From Cloacibacterium sp. TD35 (GTDB taxonomy: Bacteria > Bacteroidota > Bacteroidia > Flavobacteriales > Weeksellaceae), in NCBI RefSeq assembly GCF_028864635.1, contig NZ_CP104850.1, positions 1,246,001 through 1,310,000 of the forward strand: a DNA stretch of 64,000 nucleotides, in the 5' to 3' direction. Each line of letters starts with the position of its first letter. Position 1 is the stretch's first letter. The notes below the pieces were generated by a model. That model searched no databases and was not told the origin of the DNA. It was given only the letters and a program-made list of their open reading frames with translations. The position numbers and the translations under genes were made by a program. Positions 25,918 to 34,393 of this stretch are shown piece after piece.

Positions 25918-27024
25918 TCATTCTAACCTTATTTTAAATTTTTTCACAGCAATCGTGAAAAGAACCATCATCATTCCGATTAAAATCAAAAGAGATTTCC
26001 AGATTACGGCGAGTCCTGTTCCTTTGATCATAATATTTTTAATCATTATATAATACCATTTTGCAGGTATAATATTAGACATCACTTGTAATGGAATGGG
26101 CATATTTTCTATAGGAAACATAAATCCGCTTAGCATGAGTGTAGGAAGCATAGTCCCCATCATCGAAAAGAGCATAGCTTGTTGTTGAGTTTTTGAAAAG
26201 ATAGAAATTAAAATCCCGATAAGTAAATTGGTGATGATGAAAATAGTGCTCACAAAAAATAGCAAAATAATGCTTCCTTTTATGGGTAAATCCAGTAAAA
26301 AATAACTTAAAAGTAGAATCACTCCAAGAATTCCCATCGCTAAAATAAAGTAAGGAATTGCCTTAGAAATAATAATAAATTGGGGTTTGATAGGCGAAAC
26401 CAATAGAATTTCCATAGTTCCTGTTTCTTTTTCTTTTACGATGGCAATTGCGGTCATCATCACGCAAACAATCAATAAAACGAGTGCTATAACTCCGGGA
26501 ACGAAATTAGGTGCTCCTTTCAGTTGAGGATTATAAAGCATTTTTATTTCTGGAGAAACAGAAAACGTTTGCATTGTTTCTTTTTGTTGATTTTGATAGA
26601 AATCGAGTACAATATTTTGAAAATAATTCGCGATTTGATTTCCAAGGTTTACATCTGTCCCGTCAATTAAAATCTGCAATTTTGCTTTTTTTTCTTGGGT
26701 TAAATTTTCTGAGAAATCAGAAGGAATGACGAGGAGTAGCTTTGTTTTTCCGTCTTTAAAAGCGTTTTCAAAGTCTTTGTTAAAAGTCAGATTTTTTTCA
26801 ATATCAAAATATTGATTTTCATGAATTTTAGAAACCAATTGTGCTGAGATGATGCTTTTATCTTGGTCAAAAATAGCAACTTTGGTGTTTTTAATCTCCG
26901 TAGAAAGTGCAAACCCAAATAGTAAAACTTGTACAATAGGCAAAGCAAAAAGCATGAGCAAAACACGTCTGTCTCGCAAAACGTGATAAAATTCTTTTCG
27001 GATAAAAGGGAATAACTGTTTCAT
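25918..27024 (-). CDS. ABC-2 type efflux permease (YbhS-like)
   Basis: This 368-residue partner of the permease above has the same topology and the related cytoplasmic motif KETGTMEILLVSPI. The frame extends to a GTG at 27036 that overlaps the ATPase gene. I chose the ATG at 27024 because it gives an MKQLFPFIRKEF start parallel to its paralogue (MKQLLFLLRKEF), and because it lies right after the ATPase stop. The family (YhhJ/YbhS) exports drugs or other amphiphiles with a HlyD adaptor and TolC. Confidence 0.9.
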   Translation of the reverse strand: MKQLFPFIRKEFYHVLRDRRVLLMLFALPIVQVLLFGFALSTEIKNTKVAIFDQDKSIISAQLVSKIHENQYFDIEKNLTFNKDFENAFKDGKTKLLLVIPSDFSENLTQEKKAKLQILIDGTDVNLGNQIANYFQNIVLDFYQNQQKETMQTFSVSPEIKMLYNPQLKGAPNFVPGVIALVLLIVCVMMTAIAIVKEKETGTMEILLVSPIKPQFIIISKAIPYFILAMGILGVILLLSYFLLDLPIKGSIILLFFVSTIFIITNLLIGILISIFSKTQQQAMLFSMMGTMLPTLMLSGFMFPIENMPIPLQVMSNIIPAKWYYIMIKNIMIKGTGLAVIWKSLLILIGMMMVLFTIAVKKFKIRLE

Positions 27025-27025
27025 T

Positions 27026-27772
27026 TTAATCAGCACTTCTTTTTGCGCCTCTGGCTAATTGATAAAATACTTCGTCCATGGTTTTTGTTTGAAAACTTTT
27101 TTTCAAATTTTCAGGAGAATCAATTGCCGCAATTTTTCCGTCAACCATGATGGAAACTCGGTTGCAATATTCGGCTTCGTCCATATAGTGTGTAGTTACA
27201 AAAATGGTAATTCCTTGTTCTGCAGCATCATAAATTAAGTCCCAAAATTGTCTTCTGGTAATGGGGTCTACACCACCAGTTGGTTCGTCTAGAAAAACGA
27301 TTTCTGGCTGATGAAAAATGGCGACCGAAAATGCTAGTTTTTGTTTCCAACCCAATGGAAGTTCGGATACCATCTTGTTTTTTTCTTGTTCTAAACCTAA
27401 TTTCTCAATAAGTTCTTTGCTTTTTAGTTTGATTTCCTTCATGCTTAACCCATAGATTCCGCCGAAGAATTCCAAATTTTCTAAAATGGATAAATTCTCA
27501 TACAAAGAAAACTTTTGACTCATGTAGCCTATGTTTTTTTTGATTTGTTCAGCGTTTTTGTAGACATCAAAACCAGCAACCATCGCTTTACCAGAAGTAG
27601 GAATAGAGAGGCCACAAAACATACGCATTGCAGTGGTTTTTCCAGCTCCATTTGCACCTAGAAATCCGAAGATCTCTCCTTTTTTTACTTCAAAGGAAAT
27701 GTGGTCTACCGCAGTGAAATCTCCAAAGATTTTAGTGATTTGTTCAGCTTGTATGGCGATTTCTTTATTCAT
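27026..27772 (-). CDS. ABC efflux ATPase (second half of YbhF equivalent)
   Basis: This 248-residue ATPase has Walker A GANGAGKT (39-46), Walker B IVFLDEPTGGVDP and the H-loop in VTTHYMDEAE. Its signature is ELPLGWKQ instead of LSGGQ, a degenerate form found in one half of such paired ATPases. In E. coli YbhF the two ATPase domains are fused in a single chain; here they are separate genes that overlap by 8 bases. The degenerate signature suggests one asymmetric catalytic site, which is inference. Confidence 0.9.
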   Translation of the reverse strand: MNKEIAIQAEQITKIFGDFTAVDHISFEVKKGEIFGFLGANGAGKTTAMRMFCGLSIPTSGKAMVAGFDVYKNAEQIKKNIGYMSQKFSLYENLSILENLEFFGGIYGLSMKEIKLKSKELIEKLGLEQEKNKMVSELPLGWKQKLAFSVAIFHQPEIVFLDEPTGGVDPITRRQFWDLIYDAAEQGITIFVTTHYMDEAEYCNRVSIMVDGKIAAIDSPENLKKSFQTKTMDEVFYQLARGAKRSAD

Positions 27773-28688
27773 GATTTGAGAGTAAAAGAATAAAACTATC
27801 TTCTATGGTAGCTTCTATTTTATTGATTTCAATTTTGTTAAATCTTTTTTCTTGTAAAAATTTCTCAAGAGTTTCCTTTTTAAAATCTTTTTCTTTTTTA
27901 ATCACCACATGTACAAATTCGCCAAAGGCATATGTATTTTTAGTGGTTTCGTATTCTTTAAGAATTTTGATGAGTGCAGGAATATTTTCGGTTTTTACTT
28001 CGTATAAATCTTCAGGATAGCTATTGCAAATGTTTTGTGGAGTGTCAATTTTTAAAATTTTCCCGTTTTGCATGAGAGCAACTCTGTCACAGAGTGTGGC
28101 TTCATCCATGTAAGGTGTTGCTACCACGATGGTGATGCCTTGTTGTTTTAAGCGTTTCAGCATCTCCCAAAATTCTTTTCTCGAAACAGGATCTACTCCA
28201 GTAGTGGGTTCGTCTAGAAATAGTACTTTTGGTTTGTGAATCAGAGCGCAAGAAAGAGCTAATTTTTGTTTCATTCCGCCAGAAAGTTTCCCTGCTTTTC
28301 GGTCTTTAAATGGTTCTATCTGTTGATATATATCTTTTATTAATTCATAATTTTCTTGTATGCTTGTATTGAAAACACTTGCGAAAAATTCTAGATTTTC
28401 TTCTACAGATAAATCTTGATACAGAGAAAATTTTCCGGGCATATACCCTAAAATCTGACGGATTTTCTTGTAGTCTTTAACCACATCAAGTCCTTCAATT
28501 TCTGCAGAACCAGAATCTGGATGTAGAAGAGTAGTTAGCATTCGGAAAATAGAGGTTTTGCCACTTCCATCTGGGCCAATCAATCCGAAAATTTCTCCAT
28601 CTTCTACCGAAAAGGAAATATTATCTACCGCAAGAATTTTTTGTTTTTTTTCGCCGTAAGATTTTGATATGTTTTCTACTTTAATCAT
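27765..28688 (-). CDS. ABC efflux ATPase (first half of YbhF equivalent)
   Basis: This 307-residue ATPase has Walker A GPDGSGKT (38-45), the canonical signature KLSGGMKQKL (about 135), Walker B VLFLDEPTTGVDP and a switch region ATPYMDEA, in which the usual H-loop histidine is replaced by proline. It has an extra C-terminal domain (about 225-307) absent from its partner. The gene overlaps the next by 8 bases and starts 2 bases after the HlyD adaptor gene, so translation of the set is probably coupled. Confidence 0.9.
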   Translation of the reverse strand: MIKVENISKSYGEKKQKILAVDNISFSVEDGEIFGLIGPDGSGKTSIFRMLTTLLHPDSGSAEIEGLDVVKDYKKIRQILGYMPGKFSLYQDLSVEENLEFFASVFNTSIQENYELIKDIYQQIEPFKDRKAGKLSGGMKQKLALSCALIHKPKVLFLDEPTTGVDPVSRKEFWEMLKRLKQQGITIVVATPYMDEATLCDRVALMQNGKILKIDTPQNICNSYPEDLYEVKTENIPALIKILKEYETTKNTYAFGEFVHVVIKKEKDFKKETLEKFLQEKRFNKIEINKIEATIEDSFILLLSNHE

Positions 28689-28690
28689 TG

Positions 28691-29668
28691 TTAATTAATT
28701 CTAACTTCTCCGTACATTCCAATTTTTAGGAAGCCATCATTTTTAACATGTATTTTGGTAGCGTATACTAGATTGGCTCTTTCATCTTTGGTTTGAATGG
28801 TTTTGGGAGTGAATTCAGATTTTTGTGAAATCCAGTAGATTTTTCCAGTAAGTTCTTTGGTGTTGTCATCACCTGCATCTACGAGCACTTTAACATTTTG
28901 ACCAACTTTTACTTTTGCCAATTGGTCTCCTGTAATGTAAGCTCTCAGTGTCATTTCATCTAAATTCGCTATTTTATAAATGGGTTTTCCGATAGTGGCA
29001 AACTCGCCTTTATTCATGTATTTTGTAAGTACAATTCCTTTAATGGGCGAAGAAATAACATTATGTTTTAGCTGTTCATCTATTTGCAAAACTTTCTTCT
29101 CGGTAGGATTTTTCTCACTTAAAATAGCTCTGTTTTGAATTTTCACTTGCTCTAGAGTAGAAGAAATCTGTTGTTTTAAAATTTCTGATTGTGATTTTGC
29201 CGTTGCTATTTGTTTTTGAATTACCACAACATTTCCGTTTAAATCATCTAATTGCTTGCGCGTTGCAGCATCTGATTTTACAAGATTGGCGGTTCTGTTT
29301 CTTTCTCTCACTGCATTGTTTAATTGCTCTTGAAGCACAGTAATTTGAGAATTTTGTGTAGCCAACTGAGATTGTAGAACTGCAATTTGAGGTGCAGCAT
29401 CATTGGTTTTTTGTTCGATGGCATTGATAGAAGCCAAAACCTGTTCTTTTTGTAATTCTACGCCTTTTCCGTCAATAAGACCTAAGTTTTGATTGGCTGT
29501 TAATGCATCTCCTTCATTGAGATTGAGTTCAAGAATTTTTCCTGTAGCTTCCGCCGTAACGATGATTTCATCTGCTTCGAAAGTTCCGGAAGCATCATAA
29601 TCTTGGTCTGCTCTTTTACAAGAGAAAATTGTGAAAACAATTGCTGAAAATATTAATGTTTTTTTCAT
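28691..29668 (-). CDS. HlyD-family periplasmic adaptor lipoprotein
   Basis: This 325-residue membrane fusion protein has a lipobox ending FTIFSC with acylated Cys17. A biotinyl/lipoyl-like half motif (about 40-70) is followed by a long coiled-coil hairpin (about 75-190, rich in Q, N and I heptads). The second lipoyl half comes next, then a beta-barrel (about 220-325, with KVGQNVKVLVDAG). It links the two permeases to the TolC-type protein encoded just upstream. The gene starts 21 bases after the TolC gene. Confidence 0.91.
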   Translation of the reverse strand: MKKTLIFSAIVFTIFSCKRADQDYDASGTFEADEIIVTAEATGKILELNLNEGDALTANQNLGLIDGKGVELQKEQVLASINAIEQKTNDAAPQIAVLQSQLATQNSQITVLQEQLNNAVRERNRTANLVKSDAATRKQLDDLNGNVVVIQKQIATAKSQSEILKQQISSTLEQVKIQNRAILSEKNPTEKKVLQIDEQLKHNVISSPIKGIVLTKYMNKGEFATIGKPIYKIANLDEMTLRAYITGDQLAKVKVGQNVKVLVDAGDDNTKELTGKIYWISQKSEFTPKTIQTKDERANLVYATKIHVKNDGFLKIGMYGEVRIN

Positions 29669-29689
29669 GTTTAAATTTTTGCAGGATTC

Positions 29690-30940
29690 TTAATTATTCA
29701 ATTGAGCTTTCAAATTATATTGTGTCAATAAATATTGAATTTCGTGGGTAATTTTTGTGAGAATTGCTTGTTCTTCGGCGGTTACTTCGCGCAGATAATC
29801 ATTGGTATTGATAACGCCATTTTCTAATTGGGCAAGACTTGCTGTTTTGATGTTTTTTCTTAGTTCAATCAGTTCAGTGTCTTTGTCAATTAAATTTTGA
29901 ATTTTTTCAAGGTCATTTATTTGTTGAATTTCAATAAAATTTTGATTAAACAAGAAGTTTTCTCTTTGGATTTCGATTTCTTGTGACTGATTTTCTAACA
30001 AAGCCAAATCGTTTTTCTGAGTGTAAAATCCAGAAATCGGGATATTAAGTCTAATTCCACCAATATAGAAGAGGTCAAACTCATTTTTCAGCATATTAAA
30101 ACCCGGTTTTCCGTATCCTCCTGTGAAAAAAGCTCCTAGTTTTGGAGTGTTTTTAGTGTTGATGATTTTTCTTTGCGTTTCTAGAAGTTGTTTTTGTGCA
30201 TCAAAAAGTTTTAGTTCTGAGCGATTATTATTTTTCGTTAAGAGAATTTTTTCAGGAGTTTCAAGCTGAGTGTTTTCGTCGATATTTTTTTTGATGAAGT
30301 AAGAAAGCATTTGCATGAAATTTTGCTTTATGGCTTGAAGTTCAATTTCTTTTTGTTCAATTTTTACCAATTCTGCTTTTAAAACATCTAGATTACTTCT
30401 AAAAATAACCCCATTTTTCAATTGTGCTTCTGCTTTTTTGATGCCTTCTTTGATGTCAATTTTTGTGAATTTCAGTTGAGTCCATTGTTTATTGGTTTGA
30501 AGAATCCCAAAATAGAGTTGATTAATTCTCTCTTTCAGTTTGTCTAATTCCACTTCAGTTTGTATGTTTTGAACTTCGGACTGGATTTTGGCTAAATTTT
30601 TCTGATTTCTAATATTTCCACCATCGTAAATAGTTTGTGAAACATCTGCAAACACTTTGTATTGGTCTTTGCTGAGAGGATCTACATTCACGTTTGGCAA
30701 TTTCACGGGAAATTGAGTAACATCATTTTGGTAAGTAGCTTGCGCAGTAATGTTTACTTGAGGAAGCCAGCCTTTTAGGGCGTTTTCTGTAGTGTATTGC
30801 TCTGCTTTTTTAATCAATTCTTGTTTTTTGATTAAAGGATAATTTTCTCGTGACCATTGGTAACATTGTTCAAGGGTAATGGTTTCTTGGGCATTGACAA
30901 GCCCTACGAATAGGAGGAAAATGTATTTAAGTTTTTCCAT
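29690..30940 (-). CDS. TolC-family outer membrane efflux protein
   Basis: This 416-residue protein has a signal peptide (1-17, ending VNA). Two TolC-type helical repeats follow, rich in Q, N, K and L heptads (about 20-215 and 230-415). YDGGNIRNQKNLA near residue 110 and PISGFYTQKNDLA near 300 are the equivalent beta-strand-to-helix turns of each repeat. It forms the trimeric outer-membrane exit duct. It lies 4 bases after the TetR stop, so the regulator, duct, adaptor and pump are made from one transcript. Confidence 0.9.
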   Translation of the reverse strand: MEKLKYIFLLFVGLVNAQETITLEQCYQWSRENYPLIKKQELIKKAEQYTTENALKGWLPQVNITAQATYQNDVTQFPVKLPNVNVDPLSKDQYKVFADVSQTIYDGGNIRNQKNLAKIQSEVQNIQTEVELDKLKERINQLYFGILQTNKQWTQLKFTKIDIKEGIKKAEAQLKNGVIFRSNLDVLKAELVKIEQKEIELQAIKQNFMQMLSYFIKKNIDENTQLETPEKILLTKNNNRSELKLFDAQKQLLETQRKIINTKNTPKLGAFFTGGYGKPGFNMLKNEFDLFYIGGIRLNIPISGFYTQKNDLALLENQSQEIEIQRENFLFNQNFIEIQQINDLEKIQNLIDKDTELIELRKNIKTASLAQLENGVINTNDYLREVTAEEQAILTKITHEIQYLLTQYNLKAQLNN

Positions 30941-30944
30941 CGTT

Positions 30945-31574
30945 TTAAAGATTTTCAGTTTTTATTTCTAAAAGTTGTTTCATCCACATAGGAACGAGTT
31001 TTCTTCTTTCACCAATAAATTGGTAGTATTCTTCTTCATTGGTGAGTTCAAAAGCATTAAAAACGGGTTTTGCCATGAAAGGAAAAATGCTCATAGCCAA
31101 AAAGTTTACCAAATAATGCAATGGATTGATTTCTGGTCTCTTTTCCTTGATTTGTTTGATGATAATAGAGTTATCAAAAATTTTATTTACAGGAATAATC
31201 TTCGTGATGTTAGAGTTTTTTTTCTGAATTTCACTGATTACAAAAAGAGGGAGGTTAGGGTTTTTCGATAAAATTTCGAAATATTTTTCGGAGGCTAAGT
31301 CTATTTTTTCTTCTAATGATGTTTTTTCGTTGCTTAGAATAGGGAAAATTTTTCCGAAGAGCAGCACTACTTTTATCTTCATCACTTGCTCAAAAAGTTT
31401 TTCTTTACTTCGGAAGTAGTAATTAAGTAGTGCCAGATTTATTCCTGCTTTTTCGGCAATATCTCTGGTTCTGGTTCCTGCAAATCCTTTTTCGGTAAAT
31501 ACTTCTGAAGCAGCTTCTAGAATTTTTTCTTCTGTAGTTTGCTCCTGTTCATTCATCTGTTTTTCACTTTTCAT
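30945..31574 (-). CDS. TetR/AcrR-family repressor of the efflux operon
   Basis: This protein of about 209 residues has an N-terminal helix-turn-helix (about residues 14-58, ILEAASEVF through LALLNYYFRSKEKLF, quoted in part) and an all-helical ligand domain. It is the first gene of the six-gene efflux operon, so it most likely autoregulates it. Two palindromes lie just upstream (31595-31613 and 31615-31632). The start is uncertain: the -7 box lies 5 bases before the ATG at 31574, so the message may be leaderless or may use the ATG at 31556, which removes six residues. Confidence 0.9.
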   Translation of the reverse strand: MKSEKQMNEQEQTTEEKILEAASEVFTEKGFAGTRTRDIAEKAGINLALLNYYFRSKEKLFEQVMKIKVVLLFGKIFPILSNEKTSLEEKIDLASEKYFEILSKNPNLPLFVISEIQKKNSNITKIIPVNKIFDNSIIIKQIKEKRPEINPLHYLVNFLAMSIFPFMAKPVFNAFELTNEEEYYQFIGERRKLVPMWMKQLLEIKTENL

Positions 31575-31577
31575 GAA

Positions 31578-31586
31578 GCAAATGTA
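31578..31586 (-). promoter_or_regulatory. -7 promoter box of the efflux operon
   Basis: TACATTTGC on the minus strand. It overlaps no operator itself, but the putative -33 region lies in the palindrome at 31595-31613. Confidence 0.6.
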
Positions 31587-31594
31587 CAATTAAA

Positions 31595-31632
31595 AATTTG
31601 ATTTAAACAAATTATTTAATCATTTGATTAAA
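31595..31632. promoter_or_regulatory. two palindromes, candidate TetR operators
   Basis: AATTTG-ATTTAAA-CAAATT (31595-31613) and TTTAATCA-TT-TGATTAAA (31615-31632) lie side by side upstream of the -7 box. The second is a perfect 18-bp palindrome. Position and symmetry suit a TetR dimer; AT-rich composition makes chance palindromes possible. Confidence 0.5.
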
Positions 31633-31649
31633 AATTATTTTGAATTAGT

Positions 31650-31669
31650 GCGCGAGCGAAGCGAGCGCC
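31650..31669. repeat. GC-rich 9-bp direct repeat
   Basis: GCGCGAGCGAAGCGAGCGCC contains GCGAGCGAA followed by GCGAGCGCC. It is an isolated GC-rich island in an intergenic region that is otherwise strongly AT-rich. Confidence 0.6.
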
Positions 31670-31685
31670 AATTTTTTCAAAGAAA

Positions 31686-31711
31686 AACGCAACTCATTGC
31701 TGAATTGCGTT
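31686..31711 (-). terminator. terminator after MBL-fold hydrolase
   Basis: AACGCAA / TTGCGTT stem with a 12-base loop, followed on the minus strand by TTTTTC. Confidence 0.72.
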
Positions 31712-31715
31712 GCAT

Positions 31716-32831
31716 TTATTTATATTCTTTCCACCACTTAGGATAAATTTTTTCATCATCTTGCCAAAAAACTTTTTCACCAATTTTTGGAGTGATTACT
31801 CTCAATTTTTCGGTATTGAGCTCATGAAGTTTTTCCATAGGTTCATACCAAGAGTGAAGCGCCAATTTGAATTTAGAATTATGAACTGCAATCATTCTGT
31901 CGGCATTTAAATCTTTCATTGCTTGTAATTGCTCACCAGGAAGCATGTGGATGTATTTCCAGGCATTGTTATATTGTCCGGTTTCTAGAATTGCTAAATC
32001 TAATTTTCTATACTTTTCACCAATTTTTTTGAAATGAGTGTCATAACCAGAATCTCCACCAATGTAAATTTTAGAATTTGGTGTTTCCAAAACAAAACTT
32101 GCCCAAATTGCTTGGTCTCTTTTGAATCCTCTACCAGAAAAATGTCTGGCTGGTTCTGCATTAATTTTAAATCCGTTACCTAAGTCAGAACCTTCAAACC
32201 AGTCTAATTCTATAATTTTGGTTGTTTCATAATCCCAAGATTCTAAATGCGTGCCAGTTCCTAATCCTGTGATGACTTGCTTTACTTTTGAACGAATTTT
32301 AGTAACCGTTTCGTAGTCTAAATGGTCCCAATGATCATGCGTAATCACCAAATAGTCTAATTCAGGAATATCATTTGAGGTGTAAATATCTGTTCCTTCA
32401 AATGCTTTATTGGTAATTTTTAAAGGAGAAACGCTACCGCTGAAAACGGGATCAACTAATATTTTTTTCCCATCAATTTGAATAAAATACGATGAATGTC
32501 CCATCCAAACATAGATGTTTTCGTTTGGGTTCAAGTTTTTTAAATCTGTTTTTGTGAAATTGAATTTCTTTTTGGGAGTTGCATTTTCAACTTTAGAAAA
32601 GAAAAAATTGAAAAATACTTGAGTCATTGAAGTTCCTTCTGCCAATTGTGGAGTAGGATTCAGGTTTTGAAATTTTCCGTTTTTGTAATGAGGGGATTTT
32701 AGAATTCTTTCTAATCTTTTTCCAGAAGGTAATTCTCCGAATTGTTTTCCTTGCATAAAAAGATAAGTTCCTATTGCAATTGCTGCAATAAGTATTATAA
32801 ATGTTATTGTCATTTTCTTTAATAATTTCAT
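31716..32831 (-). CDS. MBL-fold metallo-hydrolase (NAPE-PLD/RomA-like)
   Basis: This 371-residue protein has an N-terminal membrane anchor or signal (about residues 8-27) and a metallo-beta-lactamase domain. The metal motif THDHWDHLD (about 171-179) matches HxHxDH. Further ligands are in ARHFSGRG and GGDSGYD. It resembles the family that includes RomA and mammalian N-acylphosphatidylethanolamine phospholipase D, so a phospholipid-like substrate is a reasonable guess. The ATG at 32831 is chosen because it gives a normal signal-like start; the open frame continues 22 codons further without support. Confidence 0.85.
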   Translation of the reverse strand: MKLLKKMTITFIILIAAIAIGTYLFMQGKQFGELPSGKRLERILKSPHYKNGKFQNLNPTPQLAEGTSMTQVFFNFFFSKVENATPKKKFNFTKTDLKNLNPNENIYVWMGHSSYFIQIDGKKILVDPVFSGSVSPLKITNKAFEGTDIYTSNDIPELDYLVITHDHWDHLDYETVTKIRSKVKQVITGLGTGTHLESWDYETTKIIELDWFEGSDLGNGFKINAEPARHFSGRGFKRDQAIWASFVLETPNSKIYIGGDSGYDTHFKKIGEKYRKLDLAILETGQYNNAWKYIHMLPGEQLQAMKDLNADRMIAVHNSKFKLALHSWYEPMEKLHELNTEKLRVITPKIGEKVFWQDDEKIYPKWWKEYK

Positions 32832-32889
32832 ATAATTATTGAGACGTTTGAGTTTTTGATTTACTTTAATATTAATAAAATAAAAACAA

Positions 32890-32917
32890 AAACACAACCC
32901 ATTTCTGAATTGTGTTT
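32890..32917 (-). terminator. terminator of the complex I operon
   Basis: AAACACAA / TTGTGTTT, an 8-bp stem with a 12-base loop, followed on the minus strand by TTGTTTTTA. It lies 24 bases after the nuoN stop. Confidence 0.8.
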
Positions 32918-32940
32918 ATTTTATGATATAGACTTTCTAA

Positions 32941-34320
32941 TTAAAGTCCGAATAATATTTTGAAAAGGTCTGGATAGATACCAATCGTAAGAATTGCTAC
33001 AATGATAAATACCGCAGTAATATTATACGTAATGCTTACTTTTTCTGAACTTTTGAATGAAGTTTCTGTATGAAAAAACATTGAAATAATAAGTTTTAAA
33101 TAATAAGCGATACTTAGTGCAGAACCAATTACAGCAATTAAAACTAAGAAAGCAGCTCCATTCATTGCTTGTGCAAAAATGTTAAATTTCGCTACGAACC
33201 CAGCTGTTAATGGAATACCTGCCATTGATAATAATGAAACCGCAGTTACAACAGCTAATAAAGGTTCAGATTTTGCTAATCCTTTGAATGCTTCAAACGA
33301 AGTTTCTCTTTTCAGTTTTTCTACCCAAATTAAAGTCATAAATACTCCAACTGTAGATAGTGAATATGCGAATAGATAAAATGCTAAATTATATACAGAT
33401 AAGCTGTTTGCTCCAAAGAAAATTAAACCTAAGTAACCTGCATGTGAAATAGAAGAATAAGCAAGCATTCTCTTAGCATTGGTCTGTGCTAATCCCATTG
33501 CGTTGGCTAATAAAAGCGTGATGATTACTAAAACGCCTAGAATGTTAATCCATTCTTTGATGCTTCCTGCAAAAGCAAGATTCATAACCTTGAAGAAGGC
33601 AAAGAATGCAGCAATTTTTACTACAGAAGCCATGAATGAAGTAATCAATGATGGAGCACCTTGGTAAACATCTGGACTCCACATGTGGAAAGGAGCTAGA
33701 GAAACCTTAAATGCCATTGCTACGAGCATTAACATGATTCCCATTACAAACATTAAATCTTTAGGATTTGCTATGCTAAATGTATTGATTACATGAACGT
33801 CAAAACTCCCAGTGCTTCCATAAATTAGTGCAATCCCAAAAAGAAGGAATCCTGTAGCAAATGCTCCCATTAAGAAATACTTAATTGAAGCTTCGTTTGA
33901 GCGTAAATCTGTCTTGTTACTTCCAGCCATTACATATAGCGGAATAGATAAGATTTCGATTCCTAAAAATAGCGTTACTAAATTTGTAAAACTGAAAAGA
34001 ATTACTGCTCCAATTAATGAAAATAACATTAACGAATATAATTCTGATTGGTGACTACGGTGATTGTTAAATGCAAAACCTCCCAAGAAGAAAATTAACA
34101 ATGTAACCACTAAAGAAATTTTGGTAAATAAAGCCGCATTTTCATTAAAATCAAACATAGATTTGTATTGATTAAAAAATGCTAACTCAGGAGAGAAGCT
34201 TACACAAAGTGCAACCAAAAGTCCCAAAATTCCGATATATCTTGCAAATTTTCCTTGATTATAAACTCCAGAAAATAATGCTAATACTGCCGTAAGGAAT
34301 AAAACTACTAAAACACTCAT
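32941..34320 (-). CDS. nuoN: NADH-quinone oxidoreductase subunit N
   Basis: This 459-residue polytopic membrane protein is one of three antiporter-like proton-pumping subunits of complex I. The family core reads LYVMAGSNK, then a glutamate- and lysine-containing helix (SIKYFLMGAFATGFLLFG, residues about 145-162). MAFKVSLAPFHMWSPDVYQGAP carries the conserved lysine and the HxW motif, and KRMLAYSSISHAGY lies in helix 8. It is the last gene of the operon. Its start codon is preceded by the best heptamer array of the window. Confidence 0.96.
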   Translation of the reverse strand: MSVLVVLFLTAVLALFSGVYNQGKFARYIGILGLLVALCVSFSPELAFFNQYKSMFDFNENAALFTKISLVVTLLIFFLGGFAFNNHRSHQSELYSLMLFSLIGAVILFSFTNLVTLFLGIEILSIPLYVMAGSNKTDLRSNEASIKYFLMGAFATGFLLFGIALIYGSTGSFDVHVINTFSIANPKDLMFVMGIMLMLVAMAFKVSLAPFHMWSPDVYQGAPSLITSFMASVVKIAAFFAFFKVMNLAFAGSIKEWINILGVLVIITLLLANAMGLAQTNAKRMLAYSSISHAGYLGLIFFGANSLSVYNLAFYLFAYSLSTVGVFMTLIWVEKLKRETSFEAFKGLAKSEPLLAVVTAVSLLSMAGIPLTAGFVAKFNIFAQAMNGAAFLVLIAVIGSALSIAYYLKLIISMFFHTETSFKSSEKVSITYNITAVFIIVAILTIGIYPDLFKILFGL

Positions 34321-34325
34321 TATTT

Positions 34326-34360
34326 ATAGATTTGAGATTTAAGATTTGAGATTTGAGATT
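34326..34360 (-). repeat. heptamer array, 5 units, before nuoN start
   Basis: On the mRNA strand: AATCTCA, AATCTCA, AATCTTA, AATCTCA, AATCTAT, then AAATA and the nuoN ATG. Five consecutive units with a period of exactly 7, three of them identical. Confidence 0.9.
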
Positions 34361-34393
34361 CTCAAAAAACAAATTCTAAAATTTATTATTTTT

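Noticed and set aside
27026-28688. Possible frameshift splitting a fused YbhF-type ATPase
   Set aside because: Each half has its own start codon and full ATPase motifs, and the first has an extra C-terminal domain. The 8-base overlap looks like normal coupled genes.
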